64,000 nucleotides of DNA from Candidatus Zixiibacteriota bacterium (GTDB lineage: Bacteria; Zixibacteria; MSB-5A5; GN15; PGXB01): NCBI GenBank assembly GCA_016933955.1, contig JAFGTT010000010.1, forward strand, positions 1 through 64,000, written 5' to 3'. Under the pieces are notes generated by a model. That model had not been told where the DNA came from and searched no databases. It was given only the letters and a program-made list of their open reading frames with translations. This document shows, one piece after another, positions 34,276 to 42,326 of this stretch (positions within the stretch are counted from its first letter, which is position 1; each line of letters begins with the position of its first letter). The translations under genes and the position numbers were made by a program.

Positions 34276-36564
34276 TTGACGGTTGAGGTTTTTTTGGCAA
34301 GAAAACACCCGGCCATACTGGTTCTCGGTGCCGTGGCTGCGGGGATAGTTCTCGCCGACTATTTTGATATTGCTTCCTGGATTTTCCTATTTGTCGCGCT
34401 GTTGTTTTTCCCGCTGATCGTCTGGCTTTACCTGAAGGATCATTCCTGTGCGGCAGTCCTGGCCGGACTGGTTTGCCTGACGGCGCTTTCGGCATTCAGT
34501 TATACTTTTCGGATAAAAAGCTTTCCGCCCGGTCATATAATTCATCTGGCCGGAGACGGGCGAAATTATACCATTTTCGGAACGGTGACCGATTGGCCGG
34601 TTATTAAACGTCATCAGACCACTCTCCTTCTCGATGTCGATTCTCTCGGTTATGAGGGAGTCGTAAGGAAGGGGAAAGGGCGGTTGCTGCTTAAAATTGC
34701 GACCGAGACAACCCTGCTGGAATATGGCGATCGAATAATTTACCATGCGAAAATCTATCCGATCAGCGGCGGACCGGGACCGACCGGTTTCAATTACCGC
34801 CGTTATCTGAATTTGAAAGAGGTCTTCGGAACCACTTATTTGCCTCACCTTTACACCATCCAGATCGACCCGATCGGGGGATCGAATTTTTATCGGGTTA
34901 TCGGTTCAATGCGATCCTTTATAATCGATGTTTTTTCACGGACTCTGGACAGCCACACGGCGGCCCTGGCCTCAGGATTTTTAATTGGTGAAACGCGCAA
35001 TATCCCAGTCGATATCTATAATCTTTTTCGTGACAGCGGGACGCTTCATTTGCTGGCCGTGTCCGGTTCCAATGTAGCTTTGATTGTCGGTCTGTTTTTG
35101 ATAATATTGCGGGCCTCGCCGTTGAAAACGACCGGGCGGATCGTGATCCTGCTGACGGTTATAGTGTTTTTTTCCTTTTTGTCATACAATCAGCCATCGG
35201 TGGTCCGCGCGGCCGTGATGGCCGCCCTGGTGATTCTGGGCCGGGCATTGCAGCGGCGGATAGAATTGAATAATATTATCGCCGCCACAGCCGTGATAAT
35301 TTTGGTTTTCAAACCGACGGAGTTGTTCGATGTCGGATTCCAGTTATCATTTATAACGGCCTGGGGATTGATTTTTTTCGTTCCCCGGATCGACCGTCTG
35401 TTTGGGGGTTTGAAAACGCGATGGTACTACAGGTATTTAATTTTACCGGTCCTGGTTTGCGCTGTGGCCCAGATAGTATCGTTACCCTTGAGTGCCTATT
35501 ATTTTCAGCGCCTGCCGGTCATTTCCTTCCTTTCGAATCTGGTAATAGTTCCCCTGGTGAGTCTTATGGTGGTCGGAGAGGTCATTTTGATTCTGAGCAG
35601 TATGTTACTACCTGAACTGGGTTTTTTCGTCGGATCGCTGTTAAATCCGCCGGGGAATCTTATTTTGAATTTTTTGGAAATTTTCGGTTCGGGGGATTTG
35701 AGCGTGTTGCTGAAATTCCAGGTGTCAGGAGTGATTCTGGGAGTCTATTTTATTCTGGTCACGCTTGTTTTTTTCGGCCTGTCATCGCTTCGGGCTCGCC
35801 GTATGGCGGTGCTGGCGATTTTGATTATCGCCAATATTGGTCTGTCGGCCCATCTATTCGCCTCCGGGCGGGGAAAACGGATGACGATTTTTCCCGTTCC
35901 CGGAGGGATGGTGATGGTCAATCATGGCCCCCCGGCCCAGGTGATTATGACCGATCTGATCGGGCGCGACTATCTTATTTCGGAAACCATTATCGCTCCT
36001 TATTTGAATATCAGTCGGGTTGATCGACCTGACATTATTGCTCTTTCCGATGATTATGCCACCGTTCGGGAGGCGGCTTTTCTGACCGATATGTATCCCG
36101 GAAGTCAGGTATATATTCCATCCGGGGCGATTCCGGTTTACTTCGATATCAGGGGGAGCGACAGTCTAATGATTGATTCTGCACGGACCCGGTTTTACAC
36201 TACTGCGGAAGTCGATTTTCGGGATGAATCGCCGGATATTTTTCTTTCGGAAAACCTGATAATTTATGACTGTGACTCATTGGCGCTGGTTTTCGCCGGT
36301 GAGGATTATAATCTGGCCGACCTGGTTGAATCGGTCAGGACCGATTCTCCGGCCGACAAACTGGTGCTGGTTAAGCCCAATCTAAGCAGATCAGATCAGG
36401 AAATCTTGAAGGGAATCTCGGATCGACTGGATGTCGTTATTTCTGACCGATTTAAGGCGGTTCCGGGGCTATACGAAAATGAGCCGCCGGAATACTTTGA
36501 AACCGCCCAAGCCGGTGTTATAGAACTGGTTATAAAGGATGGCCGGATTTCTGTTGAGGATTGA
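34276..36564 (+). CDS. comEC: ComEC/Rec2-family channel protein with degenerate C-terminal MBL domain
   Basis: 762 residues, TTG start immediately after the murJ stop (another TTG at 34294). N-terminal TM and DUF4131-like soluble region (about 1-190), then the Competence domain with the LLAVSGSNVALI motif and many TM helices (about 215-535). The C-terminal part (about 540-762) follows the metallo-beta-lactamase layout but lacks the HxHxDH site; the matching strand reads IIALSDDYATVREA. It transports single-stranded DNA in competence, if active here. Confidence 0.88.
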   Translation: MTVEVFLARKHPAILVLGAVAAGIVLADYFDIASWIFLFVALLFFPLIVWLYLKDHSCAAVLAGLVCLTALSAFSYTFRIKSFPPGHIIHLAGDGRNYTIFGTVTDWPVIKRHQTTLLLDVDSLGYEGVVRKGKGRLLLKIATETTLLEYGDRIIYHAKIYPISGGPGPTGFNYRRYLNLKEVFGTTYLPHLYTIQIDPIGGSNFYRVIGSMRSFIIDVFSRTLDSHTAALASGFLIGETRNIPVDIYNLFRDSGTLHLLAVSGSNVALIVGLFLIILRASPLKTTGRIVILLTVIVFFSFLSYNQPSVVRAAVMAALVILGRALQRRIELNNIIAATAVIILVFKPTELFDVGFQLSFITAWGLIFFVPRIDRLFGGLKTRWYYRYLILPVLVCAVAQIVSLPLSAYYFQRLPVISFLSNLVIVPLVSLMVVGEVILILSSMLLPELGFFVGSLLNPPGNLILNFLEIFGSGDLSVLLKFQVSGVILGVYFILVTLVFFGLSSLRARRMAVLAILIIANIGLSAHLFASGRGKRMTIFPVPGGMVMVNHGPPAQVIMTDLIGRDYLISETIIAPYLNISRVDRPDIIALSDDYATVREAAFLTDMYPGSQVYIPSGAIPVYFDIRGSDSLMIDSARTRFYTTAEVDFRDESPDIFLSENLIIYDCDSLALVFAGEDYNLADLVESVRTDSPADKLVLVKPNLSRSDQEILKGISDRLDVVISDRFKAVPGLYENEPPEYFETAQAGVIELVIKDGRISVED

Positions 36565-36679
36565 GTAAAATCAGACTATCTCCATGTAAAGAATAATCCC
36601 TGTTTTCCCGATAACATTAAAGAAATAGTTGAATTATGGGCTTTTTCCGGCAATCCGCCGGTAAATGAAATGATACGAT

Positions 36680-37888
36680 ATGAGTTTAACCGGTAATCTT
36701 AAGACAGTTTCATTTCCGGACATACTGCAACTTCTTTCAACCGGCAAAAAGACTGGTGTTCTGCAGGTTTCGACAGCGGCCCGCGAAAAGGAGATCGCTT
36801 TCCGGGATGGAAATATTATTTATGCATCATCGATCAATTCTTCCGAGGATCTCCTGGGTAATTTGTTGTTGAAGCGGGGTAAAATATCCAAAATTGATCT
36901 TGAAAAGGCAATTGCCCAGCATAAACAGACCGGGCGCCAGCTCGGGACTACGCTGGTGGATATGAACCTCTTCGAAAAGGAAGAGGTGATTGACTGCCTG
37001 AAGATGCAAATCGAAGAAATCGTTTATAATCTTTTCAGCTGGAGCGAGGGTGAGTTCAAATTCATCGAGAATGCGGCTCCAAGGAAGATGCAGTTTTCCA
37101 TTGAGTTAAGCACTATCAGCATTATCATGGAGGGCACCCGCCGAATCGACGAATGGGTTGAAATCCAGAAAGTCCTTCCCCCCGATGATGTCAAATTACA
37201 GTTAAGCCTGACTCCTAAAATCCATAAAGAGACTATTACGCTGTCACTCGAGGAATTCAAGATTCTGTCGTTGATTAACGGGGAGCGAACCCTGCCCGAT
37301 TTAATCAACGCCTCGCCGGTCGGGGAATTCGTCACCTACCGGGCGCTGTACCGGTTGATTCTCGGCGGCCTGGTGCAATCGGCCGGCCGGGCGGCCAGCC
37401 GGGATGAGATCGTAGAAAACGAGGAAGAGGTCATTCTTTCGATCCTGTTTACTTTATACAACAGCTGTTTTTATCGAATCCGTGCCATAGTAGAGGAAAT
37501 TGTCGGCGATCAGAATCCGATGTTCAATAAATATCTGGCCAGTTTCCGGAACGGTTTTCTGACATTTTTCCCGGGATTCGATCCGGGCTCGAATCTCAAC
37601 TCGTCTTTTGACAAATTTTACACCGAGATTTTAAAGATTCCGGCGACGGTTCGGATGCATAATGTTATGAGTGCGCTGGAAAATATGCTCAGCAATCAAC
37701 TTGAATATGTTTTTTACTTTCTTGGTTCGGGCATTTATCGTTCTGCCGCCGGCAGGGTGAGAAAAGAGATATCGGAGCCGATGGCATTACGACGCGAACT
37801 GGTGAAAAGGTACAAGATTGATGATAATCTTTTCAGCTCTATCAAGAAAGCCGATAGGGTTGTCAAGCTGGTGAAAGGTGCATCGTAA
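36680..37888 (+). CDS. DUF4388 (PATAN-like) protein with MshEN-like motif
   Basis: 402 residues. Residues 1-55 form a DUF4388/PATAN-type unit (MSLTGNLKTVSFPDILQLL, GVLQV, IAFRDGNIIYA). Residues 57-110 carry a tandem MshEN-type motif (LGNLLLKRGKIS ... LEKAIAQHKQTGRQLGTTL ... L), the GspE_N fold that binds c-di-GMP in MshE. A winged-helix-like region follows at about 190-235, then an all-alpha C terminus. Its TAA overlaps the next ATG (TAATG). In DUF4388 systems such proteins pair with MglA-type GTPases, which this cluster has. Confidence 0.78.
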   Translation: MSLTGNLKTVSFPDILQLLSTGKKTGVLQVSTAAREKEIAFRDGNIIYASSINSSEDLLGNLLLKRGKISKIDLEKAIAQHKQTGRQLGTTLVDMNLFEKEEVIDCLKMQIEEIVYNLFSWSEGEFKFIENAAPRKMQFSIELSTISIIMEGTRRIDEWVEIQKVLPPDDVKLQLSLTPKIHKETITLSLEEFKILSLINGERTLPDLINASPVGEFVTYRALYRLILGGLVQSAGRAASRDEIVENEEEVILSILFTLYNSCFYRIRAIVEEIVGDQNPMFNKYLASFRNGFLTFFPGFDPGSNLNSSFDKFYTEILKIPATVRMHNVMSALENMLSNQLEYVFYFLGSGIYRSAAGRVRKEISEPMALRRELVKRYKIDDNLFSSIKKADRVVKLVKGAS

Positions 37889-38262
37889 TGAAAAGAGTCG
37901 GTTCCCTGATATTCATAATTGCGTTAATGGTGCTGGGTTCGCATCAGCCGGCCCGGGCGGCATTCAACATGGATAATTTATCTTCCCCTTCGGGCCTGAT
38001 AAATATTGTAGTCCTTTTGTGTGCCGTTATTTGTCTGGTCTGGGCCTTAAAGATAATGTCGCTGGTTCGCGGCGGTTTGATTTCAAAAAGCTGGCAGATG
38101 TTTGCGCTTGGATTCAGCTTTTTAATAATGGCCCAAGTCATTGTTGTTCTGCAGGAAGCGGGCTTTTTCAGTGTGCCCGGATACCTGACGACCGCACTAT
38201 ATTTAATTATGACAATAACTTGGCTGATGGGATTATATCAGACGCGAAAAGTGCTGGGTTAG
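37888..38262 (+). CDS. small membrane protein of the pilus/GTPase cluster
   Basis: 124 residues. Cleavable signal-like N terminus (ends ARA), then three hydrophobic segments (about 34-52, 67-87, 94-112). It starts within the stop codon of the DUF4388 gene, so it is translationally coupled and probably its membrane partner. No recognised family. Confidence 0.65.
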   Translation: MKRVGSLIFIIALMVLGSHQPARAAFNMDNLSSPSGLINIVVLLCAVICLVWALKIMSLVRGGLISKSWQMFALGFSFLIMAQVIVVLQEAGFFSVPGYLTTALYLIMTITWLMGLYQTRKVLG

Positions 38263-38274
38263 TTTTTTATTTGA

Positions 38275-38303
38275 TTGACATAAGTGCAAAGGACCATTAT
38301 AAT
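38275..38303 (+). promoter_or_regulatory. consensus sigma-70 promoter of the Roadblock-MglA-pil run
   Basis: TTGACA at 38275-38280 and TATAAT at 38298-38303 with the ideal 17-base spacing; both hexamers are perfect. It begins 13 bases after the upstream gene ends and gives a leader of about 68 bases before ATG 38378. Confidence 0.8.
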
Positions 38304-38377
38304 TATGGTGCGAGTAAATATGACCCATTTTAATTCTTTGAAATACAATGGCTTGTCGGTCATAATGGAGCGGTAAC

Positions 38378-39247
38378 ATGGCTCAACTTACGGAACTGGA
38401 CGATAGAATAGCCAAATGTAACAAGATCTTAGGCGAGAATCCTAATTCGCAGATCTTTGCCGCCCTGGCCGAGGCTTATCGCAAAACCGGCGAGGTGGAT
38501 AAGGCTTTTCGCATATGCCAGAACGGACTTAAAATCCATCCGGACTATGGTTCGGCCCATATGGTCATGGCCAAAATCAATCTTGATAAGGGCCTTTATG
38601 ACTGGGCGGAGATGGAAGTAACCAAGGCGGTAGAACTGGATGGTGAGAGTCATGCCACCATGGTGTTGATGGCCGAAATATTCATATACAAGGGGGAATT
38701 CGCCAGGGCCACGAAAATATTGAACCAGCTTCAGGCCATTGATCCCCGGAATTCCCACGTTAGCAAGCTTCTTGAGATGGCCCGGAAGATACCTCTGGAA
38801 TCACCGGAGAAAAAGACGGTTGTATCCGAACCGATAGCGGGGGCCAAGGAAGCCCCGATTTCATCTCAGACGGCGGTATCGGAAAGCGATGAAAAGATCA
38901 GTATTGGCGGAATGCTGGACAGTATTTCTTCCATCAACGGTATTGAGGGGGTTTTATTGGTCAACGGTGAGGGCCTGGTGGCCGATGCCCGCTGGGACAG
39001 CCGTCAGCCGGCCGAGTTATATGGGGCGGTGGCCAAGGATATTGAAGCGGTCATCAAATCGCAAATAGAGATATCTCATTTCGGCAGTTATGAAAATATA
39101 CTGGTGGAAGCCGAGGATCTAATCATTAATCTTCTGCCGATTGACAATAACCTGCTGGTGATAAGAGCCAACAAGCATATCAATCTGGGGACGCTCAGGA
39201 TGAAGTTGTCCGGGCTGATGAGTAAATTGTCGTTGGAAATCAGCTGA
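38378..39247 (+). CDS. TPR - Roadblock/LC7 fusion protein
   Basis: 289 residues. Residues 5-135 contain about three to four TPR units (AALAEAYRKTGEVDKAFRIC, GSAHMVMAKINLDKGLYDWA, ATMVLMAEIFIYKGEFARA). A linker of about 40 residues is followed by a Roadblock/LC7 domain (about 170-289: LDSISSINGIEGVLLVNGEGLVAD, then a long helix and paired strands). Roadblock proteins dimerise and act as MglA regulators; the TPRs give a protein-binding arm. First gene after the consensus promoter. Confidence 0.82.
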   Translation: MAQLTELDDRIAKCNKILGENPNSQIFAALAEAYRKTGEVDKAFRICQNGLKIHPDYGSAHMVMAKINLDKGLYDWAEMEVTKAVELDGESHATMVLMAEIFIYKGEFARATKILNQLQAIDPRNSHVSKLLEMARKIPLESPEKKTVVSEPIAGAKEAPISSQTAVSESDEKISIGGMLDSISSINGIEGVLLVNGEGLVADARWDSRQPAELYGAVAKDIEAVIKSQIEISHFGSYENILVEAEDLIINLLPIDNNLLVIRANKHINLGTLRMKLSGLMSKLSLEIS

Positions 39248-39263
39248 TGGGTGGTAAGTTAAC

Positions 39264-40253
39264 ATGTTGATTTATAACAAAGAGTATTTCAAAGTCCTTC
39301 TTTTCTCGACTTTACTGGTGATGGTTCCGATGTTTTATTTCCCGGCCCGGTTCGGGATGGACCTGGCCATGGGATCATTCACGTACTCCATGTTTGAAAT
39401 TGTTTTTTACGGCCTGGTCTTTTATCTATTCCGGCCGAAAGTCACCCTTATTCAACTTTTTGCCGGAGCCGGCCTGACTTTTTTGTATCGAATCATGATC
39501 GGGTCGGTATTCGGTATTTTCCTGTCCTTTATGTACCACATGAATTTTTCCGTATCTCTGGCGCTCGGTGTTTCCCGTTATTTGCCGGCCATCCTGCTGC
39601 AAGTTATGGCGGCGCCATTTGTCATGCGGCCGTTTTTCCTTTTGATCGTCGATCAGACGGTTGTGGAACGACGCCCCGCCAGGCGTGAGCGGCCGATCAC
39701 AACCGCCGTCCAGCCGAGAAAAGATATAGAGGAGGTCGAATCAATCATGCCATTCCATTCGCGTCCGGAAAGCCGTCCGGTTCGAACCGGGAGTGATAGT
39801 ATCTCCGAGGGCGGGCCCTCCGGTATTTCTCTCGGGTCGAATATGGATGGTTTCGATCGGGCTGTTAAATATCTCGGGGAGCATCATGCGGTCGTATTGG
39901 CGACGGTGGTCGATTCCGAGGGGCTGACCCTGGGGACTTTCAAGCGCGGCGATATCGACCCGGATATCTGGGCTCCATATTCGCTGTTGTTTCGGAAAGC
40001 CAACAGCGCCCTGTTGCACCGTGCAGGCGATCAGGACAATATTGAAAATATCGATATGATTTTCGGGTCAAGACGACTGGTTATTGTCAAGACCGTCAAC
40101 TTTAACCTGCTGGTTCTCTCGAATCATGAAGAAGACGAGCTTCTCAATATCAGAATCAAGCAGGCGGCTGAAATTGTAAAAAAATACGCATCCGAACGCT
40201 ATGGCAGGCTGCTGCCGGCGAATACGGGGGAGCAATATGTATCACATACTTGA
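39264..40253 (+). CDS. membrane-anchored Roadblock/LC7-like protein
   Basis: 329 residues. Four hydrophobic segments lie in residues 12-130, then a polar linker rich in Arg/Pro/Ser (about 133-193), then an LC7-like C-terminal domain (about 195-315: FDRAVKYLGEHHAVVLATVVDSEGLTL, then IDMIFGSRRLVIVKTVNFNLLVL). It would hold a Roadblock surface at the inner membrane. Its end overlaps the next gene's start (40237). Confidence 0.7.
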   Translation: MLIYNKEYFKVLLFSTLLVMVPMFYFPARFGMDLAMGSFTYSMFEIVFYGLVFYLFRPKVTLIQLFAGAGLTFLYRIMIGSVFGIFLSFMYHMNFSVSLALGVSRYLPAILLQVMAAPFVMRPFFLLIVDQTVVERRPARRERPITTAVQPRKDIEEVESIMPFHSRPESRPVRTGSDSISEGGPSGISLGSNMDGFDRAVKYLGEHHAVVLATVVDSEGLTLGTFKRGDIDPDIWAPYSLLFRKANSALLHRAGDQDNIENIDMIFGSRRLVIVKTVNFNLLVLSNHEEDELLNIRIKQAAEIVKKYASERYGRLLPANTGEQYVSHT

Positions 40254-40578
40254 AGATCTTAATAAAACCAGCGGCATAACCGGATCGATGATTGTCGGTA
40301 AAGACGGCATTGTCATAGCTTCTGATCTTGATACTTCTTTCGAGGAAGAAGCGGTGGGGGCCCTGGCGGCTTCCATTACCAGCAATATCCAGAAATCCAT
40401 GGATCGTCTGGAGCAGAGACCTCTCAACCAGGTAACTATTGAGGCCGGGTCCGGAAAGTTATTTTTCTCCGATGCCGGAATAGGCCTGTTGGTGGTTACG
40501 GCTGAATCGGATGTTAATATCGGTTTGATTCGGCTCGAAATTAAAAATGCCATTTCCAGGATAAGCAGTAATAATTAG
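40237..40578 (+). CDS. Roadblock/LC7 domain protein
   Basis: 113 residues from ATG 40237, preceded by GGGGGAG; an earlier in-frame start at 40201 is less likely. A single LC7 domain: LEDLNKTSGITGSMIVGKDGIVIAS, central helix, KLFFSDAGIGLLVVTAE, terminal helix. Comparable in size to minimal MglB. It lies 14 bases before the GTPase gene. Confidence 0.82.
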   Translation: MYHILEDLNKTSGITGSMIVGKDGIVIASDLDTSFEEEAVGALAASITSNIQKSMDRLEQRPLNQVTIEAGSGKLFFSDAGIGLLVVTAESDVNIGLIRLEIKNAISRISSNN

Positions 40579-40592
40579 CCAAAAAGGGAATT

Positions 40593-41756
40593 ATGGTAGC
40601 TATTAATTACGCAACCAGGGAAGTCACCTGTAAGATCGTCTATTACGGTCCGGGGCTGTCAGGCAAGACGACCAATCTGCAGATGATTCACGACAAGGTC
40701 CCTCAAAATACCAGAGGGAAGATGATTTCACTGGCAACCGAGGCTGATAGAACCCTTTATTTTGATTTTTTGCCGATCAATATCGGGACTATCAGCGGTT
40801 TTGCGGCCAAGTTTCAACTGTACACGGTTCCGGGACAGGTCTATTACAATGCCACCCGGAAACTGGTTTTACGCGGGACCGACGGTTTGGTCTTTGTCGC
40901 CGACAGCCAGCCGGATAAAATGGATGAAAATATTGAATCCCTCAATAATATGAAAGAGAATCTGGCCGAGTATGGTTATGATATCAAAGACCTGCCGATT
41001 GTCATTCAGTACAATAAACGGGATTTACCCAACATTCTTCCGGTCGCCGAACTTGAAGCCAAACTCAATGAGCTGGGCTGGAAGCATTTCGAGGCGGCGG
41101 CTGTCAGCGGGACAGGAGTTTTCGATACTCTGAAAATGATAATCAAACTGGTTCTTGATAAAGCCCGTTCCAGTCAGTCGAACTCGGCGAGGTCCAAACC
41201 CTCGGTTGCCGCGGCCCCGGCCTCGCGAGCCGAAGGGGGCGCCGATCAGGCCCCGCCGGCGGTGCATACGGAGACAAAAACGGAAGTAGCCCCGCGATCG
41301 GCCTCGGATACCGCCCCGATTAGGCAGGCGGCTTACCAGGCCGAGAGTGTCCGTGAGGCGGAAGAACAGGCCGCTCGCCCGGAACATGAATTCCATGGAG
41401 ATGAAGCTCCGATTGTCCGGGAATCACGTCAGGCCGCGGAGTCCCATGAGGATCGCGAGGCCGGACCTTCCCCGGAGCAGGCCGCGATTGAAGAGGAAAA
41501 CTGGGGGCAGGATCGGCCGTACCCGGGATCGACGGGCAGAATACCAAGACGGGGAAAACGGATCACTGTTTCAGATTTCCAGCCGGCTTCAAAAGATGAA
41601 GATATTTCGACGCTCAAGAGCGGTTTAAGTGAGACCGCCGATGGCGATGATACAGAAAACGACCAGAAGCTGCCGACCCCGATGATGGCGCGTTCCAACC
41701 GGGTGGTCAAGAAGAAACGCGGTTTCTTTAAGCGGCTGTTTGGAATAAAGCAATAA
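40593..41756 (+). CDS. mglA: MglA-type small GTPase with long C-terminal extension
   Basis: 387 residues; classical MglA is about 195. The G domain (1-190) has P-loop G19-PGLSGKTT, R53, T78, PGQ with Q82, and NKRD at 141-144; R53, T78 and Q82 match the numbering of catalytic and signature residues in characterised MglA. Residues 192-370 are low-complexity and Ala/Glu/Pro-rich. The last 15 residues (KKKRGFFKRLFGIKQ) form a basic amphipathic helix that could dock on membrane. Flanked by LC7 genes on both sides. Confidence 0.88.
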   Translation: MVAINYATREVTCKIVYYGPGLSGKTTNLQMIHDKVPQNTRGKMISLATEADRTLYFDFLPINIGTISGFAAKFQLYTVPGQVYYNATRKLVLRGTDGLVFVADSQPDKMDENIESLNNMKENLAEYGYDIKDLPIVIQYNKRDLPNILPVAELEAKLNELGWKHFEAAAVSGTGVFDTLKMIIKLVLDKARSSQSNSARSKPSVAAAPASRAEGGADQAPPAVHTETKTEVAPRSASDTAPIRQAAYQAESVREAEEQAARPEHEFHGDEAPIVRESRQAAESHEDREAGPSPEQAAIEEENWGQDRPYPGSTGRIPRRGKRITVSDFQPASKDEDISTLKSGLSETADGDDTENDQKLPTPMMARSNRVVKKKRGFFKRLFGIKQ

Positions 41757-41769
41757 GGAGGAGCCGTCC

Positions 41770-42258
41770 GTGAACGATGATAACCTGATTATTTATGAAG
41801 AAGAGATAGAAAAGATAGATTCTATCCTGGCCCGGATGTTGAAAGGGGCCGAGGCCAAGTGCGCTCTTCTGGTTGACAAAGACGGCCATTTAATTACCCG
41901 TCAAGGTTTTACGCATTCTCTCGACACTACTGCTCTGGCGGCCCTGCTGGCCGGCTCCTTTGCCTCGACCAAAGAAATCGCCAGACTGGTCGGCGAATCG
42001 GAATTCTCGGTTCTTTTTCACCAGGGCAAGAAAGACCATATTCACATGTCGCTGGTGGGGGACCGTTCGATTCTGGCGGTAATATTCGATGACCGCACGA
42101 CCATCGGGATGGTACGTCTGTATGCCAAAGAGACAGCCATTGACCTGGCCCGTATTTTCGTGTCCCTGAAAGCCAAGGGGCAGGCCGATAACCGCGGGCT
42201 GGCCGACGATTTTGCCGCTTCTGCCGGAGAGAAACTGGACGACATATTCCAGGATTGA
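41770..42258 (+). CDS. Roadblock/LC7 protein, MglB-like
   Basis: 162 residues from GTG 41770 with SD GGAGGAG. Canonical LC7 layout: IDSILARMLKGAEAKCALLVDKDGHLITRQG, LAALLAGSFASTKEIARLVG, FSVLFHQGKKDHIHMSLVGDRSILAVIF. Closest in pattern to the MglB (GAP) partners placed beside MglA. The C-terminal 25 residues (ASAGEKLDDIFQD) extend past the domain. It lies 13 bases after the GTPase gene. Confidence 0.85.
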   Translation: MNDDNLIIYEEEIEKIDSILARMLKGAEAKCALLVDKDGHLITRQGFTHSLDTTALAALLAGSFASTKEIARLVGESEFSVLFHQGKKDHIHMSLVGDRSILAVIFDDRTTIGMVRLYAKETAIDLARIFVSLKAKGQADNRGLADDFAASAGEKLDDIFQD

Positions 42259-42326
42259 GATCTGAGTCGGGCATATGATGTTTTCTGCCGGAGGATGTCT
42301 CTGCACCGAGAGTTGGGTTTTTCCAA

